A stretch of 8,081 bases of DNA from NCBI GenBank assembly GCA_012513005.1, contig JAAZCZ010000025.1, positions 1 to 8,081 of the forward strand, in the 5' to 3' direction. Shown here piece after piece: positions 1 through 6,043 of this stretch. This DNA comes from Oscillospiraceae bacterium (GTDB lineage: Bacteria; Bacillota; Clostridia; Oscillospirales; Oscillospiraceae). Under the pieces are notes generated by a model. The model was not told the DNA's origin, searched no databases, and saw only the letters and a program-made list of their open reading frames with translations. A program made the position numbers and the translations under genes. The number at the start of each line of letters is the position of its first letter. Position 1 is the stretch's first letter.

Positions 1-1026
1 CGCGTCGAGCGCAGCTTTAGCAGCGGCTAGCTCTTTTTCTGCTATTTCTAGCTTCTGCTTTGACTCGTCGAGTACTTTTCTGGCTTCTGCAAGCTGGGCT
101 TCTGCAATCGGAATCTGTTTTTTGGCTTCCTCAATTTGAGCTTGAAAAGATTTTAATTTAAGCAGTTCTGCTGCTGTAGCTTTCTCGGCTTCTTCAATTT
201 TTTCCAACTGGTTTGTCACTTTAGCTTTTGCTTCATTTAATTTGCTTTCTAGACTATCAATTACACTTTGTATTGGAAATAACGCATTCTTAGCCGCATC
301 TAATAATTTCTGAGCATTATCAATTTTTTTTTGTAGACCACCAAGAGCAGTTTTAAGATCATCTTCTAATTTTTTTGCTGCATTATACCCGGCTTGGAGT
401 GTTTCTAAAGTCGCCTCACTTGTATCTACAAAAGCTTTTGTCGCCTCTAATTTAGCTGAGCCGATTGCATGAGCCTTAACACCATCTTGGTATTCTTCCA
501 TCTTTTTATCAAACAATGCTTTTTGGCTGTTGTAAAGCTCTGTTTTTTCAGCAAGCTCTTTTTCTCCTGTGGAAAGCTGCTGTTTTCCTGCGTCAAGCTG
601 AGCTTTTCCCTCGTTGTATTCTTGCTGCTTGGCTTCAAACTGCTTTTGACCTGCTGCAAGCTGCTGTTTGCCCGCCTCAAGTTGCTGTTTTCCGGCGTTG
701 TATTCATTTGTTTTTTGGTTTAACAATGCTCTTCCTGCTGTGAGCTGCTGATTGCCTGCAGCAAGCTGGGCTTTGCCCTCGTCGAACTGAAGCTGACCTT
801 CGGCGAGTTTCTTTTTACCTGCTTCATAATCAGGGCGCTTTTCTTCGAGTTTTGCTATGCCCTCTTCCAGTTTTGCAATGTCTGCTAATTTTTCTTCTTT
901 CTCTGCTGTTTTGAGATTTTTTACGTTTAGGGTATCGCTGATGCCTAAGCCGGCTGCAATAACACCAAATATGCACACCGGAATCAGGATGAACGCAATT
1001 AATCTCAGAAGTTTTGCATTTTTCAC
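1..1026 (-). CDS. Membrane-anchored long coiled-coil protein, 3'-truncated by the window edge
   Basis: The frame is open from a GTG at 1024-1026 to base 1 (342 codons, no stop). Residues 6-29 form one hydrophobic segment preceded by Lys/Arg, so a signal anchor or single membrane helix with the rest probably outside is inferred. From residue 53 to 340 a hydrophobic residue recurs every seventh position without a phase shift. Residues 50-196 follow the Leu-x-x-Gly heptad type (units such as GKQQLEAG), and residues 197-342 have Ala where the Gly stood. Such heptads are known from YhgE/Pip-like and large FtsX-like membrane proteins, but the N terminus does not resemble either and the informative C terminus is missing, so I assign no function. 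GTG is preferred because GGGGGA at 1034-1039 lies 7 nt upstream; the in-frame ATG at 1039-1041 has no convincing ribosome binding site. ansA lies 54 bp upstream on the same strand, so co-transcription is possible. Confidence 0.85.
   Translation of the reverse strand, partial: MKNAKLLRLIAFILIPVCIFGVIAAGLGISDTLNVKNLKTAEKEEKLADIAKLEEGIAKLEEKRPDYEAGKKKLAEGQLQFDEGKAQLAAGNQQLTAGRALLNQKTNEYNAGKQQLEAGKQQLAAGQKQFEAKQQEYNEGKAQLDAGKQQLSTGEKELAEKTELYNSQKALFDKKMEEYQDGVKAHAIGSAKLEATKAFVDTSEATLETLQAGYNAAKKLEDDLKTALGGLQKKIDNAQKLLDAAKNALFPIQSVIDSLESKLNEAKAKVTNQLEKIEEAEKATAAELLKLKSFQAQIEEAKKQIPIAEAQLAEARKVLDESKQKLEIAEKELAAAKAALDA
439..879 (-). repeat. 21-nt coding repeats: 21 in-phase Leu-x-x-Gly heptads
   Basis: This stretch encodes residues 50-196 of the coiled-coil protein. 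Leu, Phe or Tyr occupies positions 53, 60, 67 and so on to 179, and again 193; only His186 breaks the series. Three residues later stands Gly in most units (56, 70, 77, 84, 91, 98, 112, 119, 126, 140, 147, 154, 182, 189), with Lys, Gln or Thr in the others. The best units read (Y)NAGKQQL, EAGKQQL and DAGKQQL. The DNA copies have diverged, so the repeat is clearest in protein. Confidence 0.9.
460..795 (-). repeat. Four 84-nt units (28-residue super-repeat) within the heptad array
   Basis: Residues 78-105, 106-133, 134-161 and 162-189 (bases 712-795, 628-711, 544-627 and 460-543) line up as 28-residue units, each four heptads long. Shared features are Phe/Tyr at unit position 4, GKxQLxAG from position 7, QQL near position 16 and a closing Lys. 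Unit 4 keeps the Tyr at position 4 but has lost most of the Gly and the closing Lys. Units 2 and 3 are the closest pair, which suggests growth by duplication of an 84-nt block. Confidence 0.7.
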
Positions 1027-1033
1027 TTTTAAA

Positions 1034-1039
1034 TCCCCC
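1034..1039 (-). promoter_or_regulatory. Ribosome binding site choosing the GTG start of the coiled-coil gene
   Basis: On the minus strand GGGGGA is followed by a 7-nt spacer and then GTG at 1024-1026. It overlaps the alternative ATG at 1039-1041, which itself follows only A-rich sequence. This favours the GTG start. Confidence 0.55.
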
Positions 1040-1080
1040 ATTAATTTTTCTTTTTTATCTTTAATATATTATTCTTATCA

Positions 1081-2076
1081 TTATAAAACAGGTGTCAGAA
1101 TATCGCTGCCCACCGGAGCATAAAAAAGCTTGCGAATTTCTTGCATTTCCTTAGTTTGACCTAATATCCACATTGTTTTTGCAAGAGCTGCCTCTGATGT
1201 CATATCATAAGCTTCCAGCACCCGCTTGTTTTGAGATAAAGCTTTCCCTACATTGTATACTGCAAGATCGCTGCCTTCATTTTGTACCTGTGTTGTCATG
1301 ACTACAAGCTTACCATATTTTATCGCTGTGTCTAAGACCTCACTCATACCCTCAAGCTGTGGCATTCCACCTGTGCCAAAGCTCTCTATTATTAATGCGT
1401 TATTTGCATAGAGCATAAATTCAAGCACTTCTGATGTTACTCCGGGGTAGAGCTTAATTAGCCCTACCTTGCTGTCTAATTTACTATAAAACACCGGTTT
1501 ATCAAAGTGTGTAGGAATAATATACTGCAAGAGCTTACCGTCTCTTATATCTGCTAAATTCGGATAGTTTATGCTGGAAAATGCATCAAAGCTCTTTGAA
1601 TGTGTTTTGCCTGCCCGCAGCCCTGATATCACTCTGCCGTTAAAGACAATCATAACTCCGTGAAGTTTAGGAGCAGTAGCGCACCTGAAACTATCTGTTA
1701 GGTTTATTTTTGAATCTGTTGTGTCAAAGCCAATCGGCTTTTGTGCCCCTGTCAATACAATAGGCTTTGGGCTACCCTGAATAAGATATGAAAGGGCTGC
1801 TGCTGTGTATGCCATTGTATCGGTGCCGTGAGAAATTACAAAGCCGTCGTAATCTAAGTAGCGGTTTTTTATTTCCTCCGCTATTTTAAGCCAGTGAGCA
1901 GGTCCTATATTTGTGCTGTCGAGATTAAAAAGCTCTATGCAGTCTGTCTCGCAAAGTTCTAAAATCTCTGGGGCATATGAAAGCAAATATTCAGGTTTTA
2001 GCCCGGGCAAAAGCCCGTCTTCTGTAACCTCTGATGCTATTGTTCCGCCTGTGCCGATTAACAGTACTTTTTTCAA
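1081..2076 (-). CDS. ansA: Type I (cytoplasmic) L-asparaginase
   Basis: Predicted to hydrolyse L-asparagine to L-aspartate and ammonia in the cytoplasm; no signal peptide is present. The 331 residues match the usual length of the family. TGGTIAS at residues 9-15 carries the nucleophile Thr12. DSTNIGP at 53-59 is the substrate-binding segment. HGTDTM at 83-88 supplies Thr85 and Asp86. Lys157, in AGKTHSKSFDAF, aligns with the catalytic Lys of E. coli asparaginases. FGTGGMP at 233-239 is the usual C-domain motif. The start is TTG at 2074-2076, backed by GGAGAG just upstream, and the next residues MKKVLLIGTGGT fit family N termini. No terminator separates it from the coiled-coil gene downstream. 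Glutaminase side activity is common in the family and cannot be judged here. Confidence 0.95.
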   Translation of the reverse strand: MKKVLLIGTGGTIASEVTEDGLLPGLKPEYLLSYAPEILELCETDCIELFNLDSTNIGPAHWLKIAEEIKNRYLDYDGFVISHGTDTMAYTAAALSYLIQGSPKPIVLTGAQKPIGFDTTDSKINLTDSFRCATAPKLHGVMIVFNGRVISGLRAGKTHSKSFDAFSSINYPNLADIRDGKLLQYIIPTHFDKPVFYSKLDSKVGLIKLYPGVTSEVLEFMLYANNALIIESFGTGGMPQLEGMSEVLDTAIKYGKLVVMTTQVQNEGSDLAVYNVGKALSQNKRVLEAYDMTSEAALAKTMWILGQTKEMQEIRKLFYAPVGSDILTPVL

Positions 2077-2080
2077 ATCG

Positions 2081-2086
2081 CTCTCC
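2081..2086 (-). promoter_or_regulatory. Ribosome binding site for the TTG start of ansA
   Basis: GGAGAG on the minus strand ends 4 nt before the TTG at 2074-2076 (6 nt from its GGAG core). No ATG or GTG nearby would preserve the N-terminal strand before TGGTIAS, so the TTG start is well supported. Confidence 0.7.
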
Positions 2087-2170
2087 GTTTAATTTATTAG
2101 TATCACAATGCAAAAATATTGATTTAAGCTTAAAAATAGCGTATTATTTACAGATAAACGCAATAACACT

Positions 2171-2176
2171 ATTATA
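2171..2176 (-). promoter_or_regulatory. Possible -10 element for ansA
   Basis: A perfect TATAAT is read on the minus strand about 95 nt before the ansA start. The best upstream match, TTGTCA at 2197-2202, is 20 nt away, which is longer than usual, so this is only a candidate. It lies back to back with the plus-strand -35 at 2179-2184. In an AT-rich intergenic region such a match can arise by chance. Confidence 0.3.
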
Positions 2177-2178
2177 TA

Positions 2179-2208
2179 TTGACATTGATAATCTCATGAC
2201 AATATTAG
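2179..2208 (+). promoter_or_regulatory. Candidate sigma-A promoter for hemZ
   Basis: A consensus TTGACA at 2179-2184 is followed by an 18-nt spacer and TATTAG at 2203-2208 (4 of 6 matches). Transcription would start near 2215 and leave a leader of about 57 nt before the hemZ ATG. I see no clear riboswitch or operator in that leader. The rest of the 195-bp divergent gap (2077-2271) holds nothing else I can identify. Confidence 0.45.
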
Positions 2209-2271
2209 AGCTTCATTAGAAATAGCAAAGAAATATATATTAAACAAGTAGAATAGAAAGAACTTGAGCAA

Positions 2272-3744
2272 ATGAAGTATTTTCTTATGGCACATAACTA
2301 TAAATATGCAGCTGAGCAGGCTCTTATTACATTTTTTCCGGGAGAAAAACATGAGGAGATAAACTATGCCCCCAAATCCGGAAAAAGCTGTATTATTAAG
2401 CTTTGTAACGGTAATTATTTCTTAAGCTGCAGCTGTATTATTATCTCTGATAATAAAAGATTTTGCGGTATTGCTCGTTTACGCCTTGACTCTATTTCTA
2501 AATCGAAAGTAAAAAAAGAAAGTGCCATAAGCGGCATGATAAAAAAAGCTGTTTACAAAGCTGCACTTAGCTACGGAATAAATCCTCCTGCTTGGGGAAG
2601 CTTGACCGGTGTCAGACCCTGCAAGCTTATGAGCGAAATACTTCTATCTTCAAAAACTGAGAAAGCTGCCAAAACAAAGTTTATTAGGAAATACTCTGTA
2701 TCAGATAAAAGAGCGGATCTCTGTCTTGAAGCTGCAGAGCAGTCTATTGCTGTATCAAATTCACTTGGCGATAGGGATATTTGTCTATATGTCGGCATCC
2801 CCTTTTGCCCAACACGCTGTAATTATTGTAGCTTTATATCGGCTTCTACCGAAAAATCCATGAAGCTGATTGAGCCTTACTTATTAGCTCTTTATGAGGA
2901 GATTGCTGCTGTTTCTAAAATTGTATCTAAACTCGGGCTAAGAGTAACTTCTGTTTACTTTGGAGGCGGCACGCCTACAACGCTTTCTGCCGAGGAGCTC
3001 TATCACCTGCTTACACATTTGACAAAGAGCTTTGATTTAAGAAATATATCTGAGTTTACCGTTGAGGCGGGCAGACCTGATACGATTACTTTAGCTAAGC
3101 TCCAAGTTCTAAGCAATTTCAATGTCAGCCGTATTAGCGTAAATCCACAGAGCATGAATGACCGCGTTCTTGACGCTATTGGCAGAAAGCACACAGCGCG
3201 AGATATTGTTTCTGCTCTAGAAATGGTTAGAAGCTTTAATAATTTTTCTGTCAACATGGATTTAATTGCCGGGCTTTATTCTGACAGTGTTTCCGGGTTT
3301 CAAGAGAGCCTAAATACTGTTTTAGACTTGCGACCTGAAAATATTACAGTACACACGCTGTCTATAAAAAAGGGCTCTTTTGTAAAAAACAGCGATGTAG
3401 TTCTCCCGAACGAGACTGCTGTTTTAGAAATGACCGACTATTCGATTTCTCGACTTTACGAATCCGGATACAAGCCTTATTATTTATACAGGCAAAAATA
3501 TATGTCCGGAGGATTTGAGAATATTGGCTGGACAATTCCGGGATTTGAAAATTTATATAATATTGCTATAATGGAGGAGCTTTGTAGTATAATATCATTG
3601 GGCTGTGGCGGCTCTACCAAGCTCATTTCCAAAAACAAAAAAATGGAGCGTTTCTTTAATCCCAAATATCCGACAGAGTATATTGAGCGGATTCAAAAGA
3701 TTTGCATAGATAAGGAAAGGATAAACGAATATTATGGCTTATAA
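2272..3744 (+). CDS. hemZ: HemZ-type radical SAM protein (coproporphyrinogen III dehydrogenase family)
   Basis: Family members are related to oxygen-independent coproporphyrinogen III oxidase, which decarboxylates coproporphyrinogen III to protoporphyrinogen IX using a [4Fe-4S] cluster and S-adenosylmethionine. The 490-residue length fits HemZ, which has an extra N-terminal region of about 165 residues not found in HemN/HemW. Visible landmarks are LTGVRPCKL at 111-119, the radical SAM motif CPTRCNYC with Cys179, Cys183 and Cys186, the GGGTPT SAM-binding loop at 231-236, NPQSM at 291-295, the segment QKYMSGGFENIGW at 408-420 and a Gly-rich GCGGSTK near 444-450. The first ATG is used; the site before it (AGAAAG) is weak and far from the codon. 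It is the first gene of an operon with the kinase. HemZ homologues are common in clostridia that lack a full heme pathway, so the in vivo substrate is uncertain. Confidence 0.9.
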   Translation: MKYFLMAHNYKYAAEQALITFFPGEKHEEINYAPKSGKSCIIKLCNGNYFLSCSCIIISDNKRFCGIARLRLDSISKSKVKKESAISGMIKKAVYKAALSYGINPPAWGSLTGVRPCKLMSEILLSSKTEKAAKTKFIRKYSVSDKRADLCLEAAEQSIAVSNSLGDRDICLYVGIPFCPTRCNYCSFISASTEKSMKLIEPYLLALYEEIAAVSKIVSKLGLRVTSVYFGGGTPTTLSAEELYHLLTHLTKSFDLRNISEFTVEAGRPDTITLAKLQVLSNFNVSRISVNPQSMNDRVLDAIGRKHTARDIVSALEMVRSFNNFSVNMDLIAGLYSDSVSGFQESLNTVLDLRPENITVHTLSIKKGSFVKNSDVVLPNETAVLEMTDYSISRLYESGYKPYYLYRQKYMSGGFENIGWTIPGFENLYNIAIMEELCSIISLGCGGSTKLISKNKKMERFFNPKYPTEYIERIQKICIDKERINEYYGL

Positions 3745-4669
3745 TTTGGAAAACATTAACTTTAGAACTATTGCTGACCCACTTGAGTTTATGCAGGAAT
3801 GCGATGCAGAGTATGCAAAAAAAGTGAGCGATGCAGCCGACAGGGTTTGCAACAATCTTAAAAAAAGTCCGATAGTGCTGCTCTCCGGACCTTCCGGTAG
3901 CGGAAAAACTACTACTGCCCAGAAAATAGAAGAGGAGCTAAAGCGCCGCGGAGTAAACTCTCATACAATCAGCATGGACAACTATTTTAACACTGTTGAC
4001 CCAATCACCTCTCCCAGAACTGAAGACGGTTTGTATGACTTTGAAAGCCCTGCATGTTTGGATATTTCCTTAATAAATAAGCACATCGACCAGCTTTCTA
4101 ATAACGAAGTCATCTACGTGCCAAAGTACGAATTTTCCAGGCAAATGCGAGTTTTAGAGCCTTCTAAGATGCTTAAGCTAAAAAAGGATGAGGTTGTTAT
4201 TTTTGAGGGTATACACGCACTCAATGACAGCATTACATGCAGCAATAGCGAAGCATTTAAGCTATATATATCTGCACGGTCTAACATTGAATTTAACGGT
4301 CAGGTTGTTTTTAAGGGCACTTGGCTAAGACTGGTTCGCCGCACTGTCAGAGACCACCTCTTTAGGGCTTATGACCCGCAGAGCACGATTGCAATGTGGG
4401 CAAATGTCCGCAGAGGTGAAAAGCTATATATTTCTCCGTTTAAGGATTCGGCTAATCTGATGCTCGATACTGCCCTGCCCTATGAGGCGCCTGTTATGAA
4501 CAGCGTTGCCACTGCCCTATTTTCCGCAATTCCCGAGGGAGTTGAACGATATCATGAATTAAGATCAATACTTCCCGCCATTCAGCTTTTTGGACATATT
4601 GATAATGCAACAGTTGCTCCCGACTCGCTTATTCGTGAGTTTATAGGCGGCGGGATTTACGAGCAGTAA
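3734..4669 (+). CDS. Uridine kinase-like P-loop nucleoside kinase, stand-alone form
   Basis: Belongs to the phosphoribulokinase/uridine kinase P-loop family, which transfers the gamma-phosphate of ATP or GTP to a small hydroxyl substrate, typically uridine or cytidine. In the 311 residues I see the Walker A motif GPSGSGKTT at 52-60, SMDNYF at 80-85 with Asp82 as probable base or Mg ligand, VPKYEF at 129-134, the strand VVIFEGIH at 154-161, and the Arg-rich lid RLVRRTVRDH at 199-208. The segment TIAMWANVRRGE at 218-229 matches the kinase part of the clostridial nucleoside kinases of about 550 residues, which carry TGS and tRNA-synthetase-like domains in front; those domains are absent here, and only about 45 residues precede the P-loop. 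The ATG lies inside the hemZ reading frame, giving an 11-bp overlap and probable translational coupling. The substrate is not proven by sequence. Confidence 0.85.
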   Translation: MAYNLENINFRTIADPLEFMQECDAEYAKKVSDAADRVCNNLKKSPIVLLSGPSGSGKTTTAQKIEEELKRRGVNSHTISMDNYFNTVDPITSPRTEDGLYDFESPACLDISLINKHIDQLSNNEVIYVPKYEFSRQMRVLEPSKMLKLKKDEVVIFEGIHALNDSITCSNSEAFKLYISARSNIEFNGQVVFKGTWLRLVRRTVRDHLFRAYDPQSTIAMWANVRRGEKLYISPFKDSANLMLDTALPYEAPVMNSVATALFSAIPEGVERYHELRSILPAIQLFGHIDNATVAPDSLIREFIGGGIYEQ

Positions 4670-4691
4670 AGTCTGTTTGAATATATATTTA

Positions 4692-4722
4692 AATCCGAGT
4701 ACTTGTTTTAAGGACTCGGATT
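4692..4722. terminator. Hairpin between convergent genes, probable bidirectional terminator
   Basis: AATCCGAGT (4692-4700) pairs with ACTCGGATT (4714-4722) as a perfect 9-bp stem; after an A-G mismatch, three or four more pairs can form around a small loop. It starts 23 nt after the kinase stop and ends 23 nt before the end of the convergent CDF gene. Flanks are A/T-rich on both sides, without a pure T run. Confidence 0.65.
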
Positions 4723-4745
4723 ATTTAATGCATATTTATTATTAA

Positions 4746-5912
4746 CTAATGATACGGAAACTCAATGTTTATCTTTGGATGAGAGCTTTTCCAAAGTTTA
4801 ATGACAAGCTCTTCCAGCTGCTTTTTAATTTTAGCTTTGTTTACTCTCTGCTCAATTGGTATTACTGCATCAAATACTACATTCATATGAGTCGGACCGT
4901 CCACTACTCTAAAGTCGTGAATTGAAATTTCAGTGCTTATTCTAGCTATTTCCTCAATTAGAGTCTTCTTCATTGTGTTAGTTCTGCTGTCATCCATTAA
5001 TATAGGATCCATGTGAATTACCGCCTTGCAGCCGAGCTTTTTTTCTAGCTCATATTCTGCATTATCTACAACATCGTGCAAAGCGAAGAGATCTCCGTCT
5101 CCCGGGACCTCTGCATGGAGGGAAACAAAGAGCCTCCCCGGTCCGTAGCTGTGCACGATGAGATCGTGCATATTTGTTATTTCAGGATATGAGCAGACAA
5201 TGTCGCAAATGGCATCTACAAGCTCGGGCTCAGGTGCCTTGCCGAGCAGTGGGCTCACTGTTTCGATTATCACTTTTATTCCGGAATATATAATAAATGC
5301 TGATACAGCTATTCCACCCCATCCGTCTATGTTGTAACCGAAGTATTTATTAATTACAAGCGATCCCAATACGACAAAGGTTGCTACGCAGTCTGAAATG
5401 CTGTCTATTGCTACGGCTTTTAACCCCGGTGAGTTTATTTTTTTGCCGATTTTGCTGTTATATATGTACATATATGCCTTGACGAGAATAGACAATATTA
5501 ATATTACGATCGCTAATGTTCCTGTTTCAATGTTGCCCGGTTTTGCAATTCTGCTTATAGATTCACGCCCCAGCTCAATGCCCATTGTTACAATTAACAC
5601 AGCAACAGCAGCTCCTGAGAGGTATTCAATTCTCCCGTGTCCAAACGGATGATCAGGATCAGGGCTTTTTCCCGCAAGCTTCATCCCTGCCATTGAAATG
5701 AATGTTCCTGCTGTGTCGGAGAGGTTATTTAATGCATCTGCTGTTATTGCAATTGAGCCAGTTATGCTGCCTGCGAAAAATTTTACTCCCGATAACAGGA
5801 CATTCAGAACTATACCAACTATTCCTGTCAGCCTGCTGTATGCTTCCCTGACATTTGGGTTGTTATAGTCTTTGTAGTCTTTTATAAACATCTTGGCAAA
5901 TAACGAAATCAA
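4746..5912 (-). CDS. Cation diffusion facilitator (CDF) metal exporter, possibly Mn2+-type
   Basis: CDF proteins are membrane antiporters that expel divalent metals in exchange for protons. Numbering from the chosen TTG (388 residues): transmembrane helices begin near residue 28; helix 2 carries Asn62-x-x-x-Asp66, helix 5 carries Asp170-x-x-x-Asp174, and DPDHPFGHG at 85-93 supplies Asp85, His88 and His92, the second metal site of YiiP. The transport site is therefore Asn-Asp-Asp-Asp, as reported for Mn2+ exporter MntE, rather than the Asp-Asp-His-Asp of YiiP. The cytoplasmic part (from about 225) is longer than usual and looks like two copies of the ferredoxin-like domain. TTG at 5910-5912 is preferred because AGAGG lies 8 nt upstream and the resulting N terminus resembles clostridial homologues; an in-frame ATG at 5945 would add 11 residues and swallow that site. 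Monocistronic, convergent with the kinase. Confidence 0.9.
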   Translation of the reverse strand: MISLFAKMFIKDYKDYNNPNVREAYSRLTGIVGIVLNVLLSGVKFFAGSITGSIAITADALNNLSDTAGTFISMAGMKLAGKSPDPDHPFGHGRIEYLSGAAVAVLIVTMGIELGRESISRIAKPGNIETGTLAIVILILSILVKAYMYIYNSKIGKKINSPGLKAVAIDSISDCVATFVVLGSLVINKYFGYNIDGWGGIAVSAFIIYSGIKVIIETVSPLLGKAPEPELVDAICDIVCSYPEITNMHDLIVHSYGPGRLFVSLHAEVPGDGDLFALHDVVDNAEYELEKKLGCKAVIHMDPILMDDSRTNTMKKTLIEEIARISTEISIHDFRVVDGPTHMNVVFDAVIPIEQRVNKAKIKKQLEELVIKLWKSSHPKINIEFPYH

Positions 5913-5918
5913 ACAGCA

Positions 5919-5925
5919 CACCTCT
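5919..5925 (-). promoter_or_regulatory. Ribosome binding site choosing the TTG start of the CDF gene
   Basis: AGAGGTG on the minus strand lies before TTG at 5910-5912, with 8 nt between AGAGG and the codon. The alternative ATG at 5943-5945 follows only A/T-rich sequence with no purine-rich site. Confidence 0.65.
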
Positions 5926-5935
5926 TTTCTAATAA

Positions 5936-5964
5936 AATATATCATAAATATTTATTAAACTAAA
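5936..5964 (-). promoter_or_regulatory. Weak candidate promoter for the CDF gene
   Basis: TATATT (5936-5941 on the minus strand) lies 17 nt from TTTAGT (5959-5964), which matches the -35 consensus at only three positions. It would start transcription near 5929, just upstream of the ribosome binding site, which agrees with TTG rather than the ATG at 5945. Support is weak because the region is nearly all A/T. Confidence 0.25.
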
Positions 5965-5985
5965 CATTTATATTTTTATCTTTGC

Positions 5986-6014
5986 TTGTTATAGGGGCTT
6001 TATCGTGTTATATT
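5986..6014 (+). promoter_or_regulatory. Extended -10 promoter for the lipoprotein peptidase gene
   Basis: TTGTTA (5986-5991) is followed by exactly 17 nt and TATATT (6009-6014), with the TG dinucleotide of an extended -10 at 6006-6007. Transcription would start near 6020, about 23 nt before the ATG. GGAGTG at 6033-6038 is a good ribosome binding site, its GGAG 7 nt from the start codon. Confidence 0.6.
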
Positions 6015-6043
6015 TTTAATAATATCATTTTCGGAGTGTATAT

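Noticed and set aside
447..743. Three overlapping open frames (one minus, two plus) in the coiled-coil region
   Set aside because: They are out-of-frame readings of the 21-nt coding repeats. A low-complexity array keeps all frames open; the frame from 1026 to base 1 is longer and has a coherent membrane segment and heptads.
439..879. CRISPR-like or non-coding tandem repeat
   Set aside because: The units are 21 nt, contiguous without spacers, diverged mostly at synonymous or conservative positions, and in frame with a long coding sequence.
1..1026. YhgE/Pip-like or FtsX-like permease assignment for the coiled-coil gene
   Set aside because: The heptads are reminiscent, but the N-terminal 50 residues lack the usual landmarks of those families and the membrane-spanning C-terminal part is outside the window.
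857..1123. Plus-strand 88-residue frame with hydrophobic segments
   Set aside because: Antisense to the signal-anchor region of the coiled-coil gene and to the end of ansA; no ribosome binding site and no family resemblance.
2034..2219. Plus-strand 61-residue frame across the ansA start and intergenic region
   Set aside because: Overlaps the well-supported ansA N terminus on the other strand and covers both promoter candidates; no plausible product.
2209..2271. Riboswitch or leader regulation of hemZ
   Set aside because: The leader is short and A-rich with no stable hairpin and no recognisable aptamer core.
2571..3665. Three minus-strand frames inside hemZ
   Set aside because: Shadows of hemZ, whose radical SAM motifs are intact in the plus frame.
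5398..5652. Plus-strand 84-residue hydrophobic frame
   Set aside because: Antisense of the CDF membrane helices; hydrophobicity is expected from complementing such codons.
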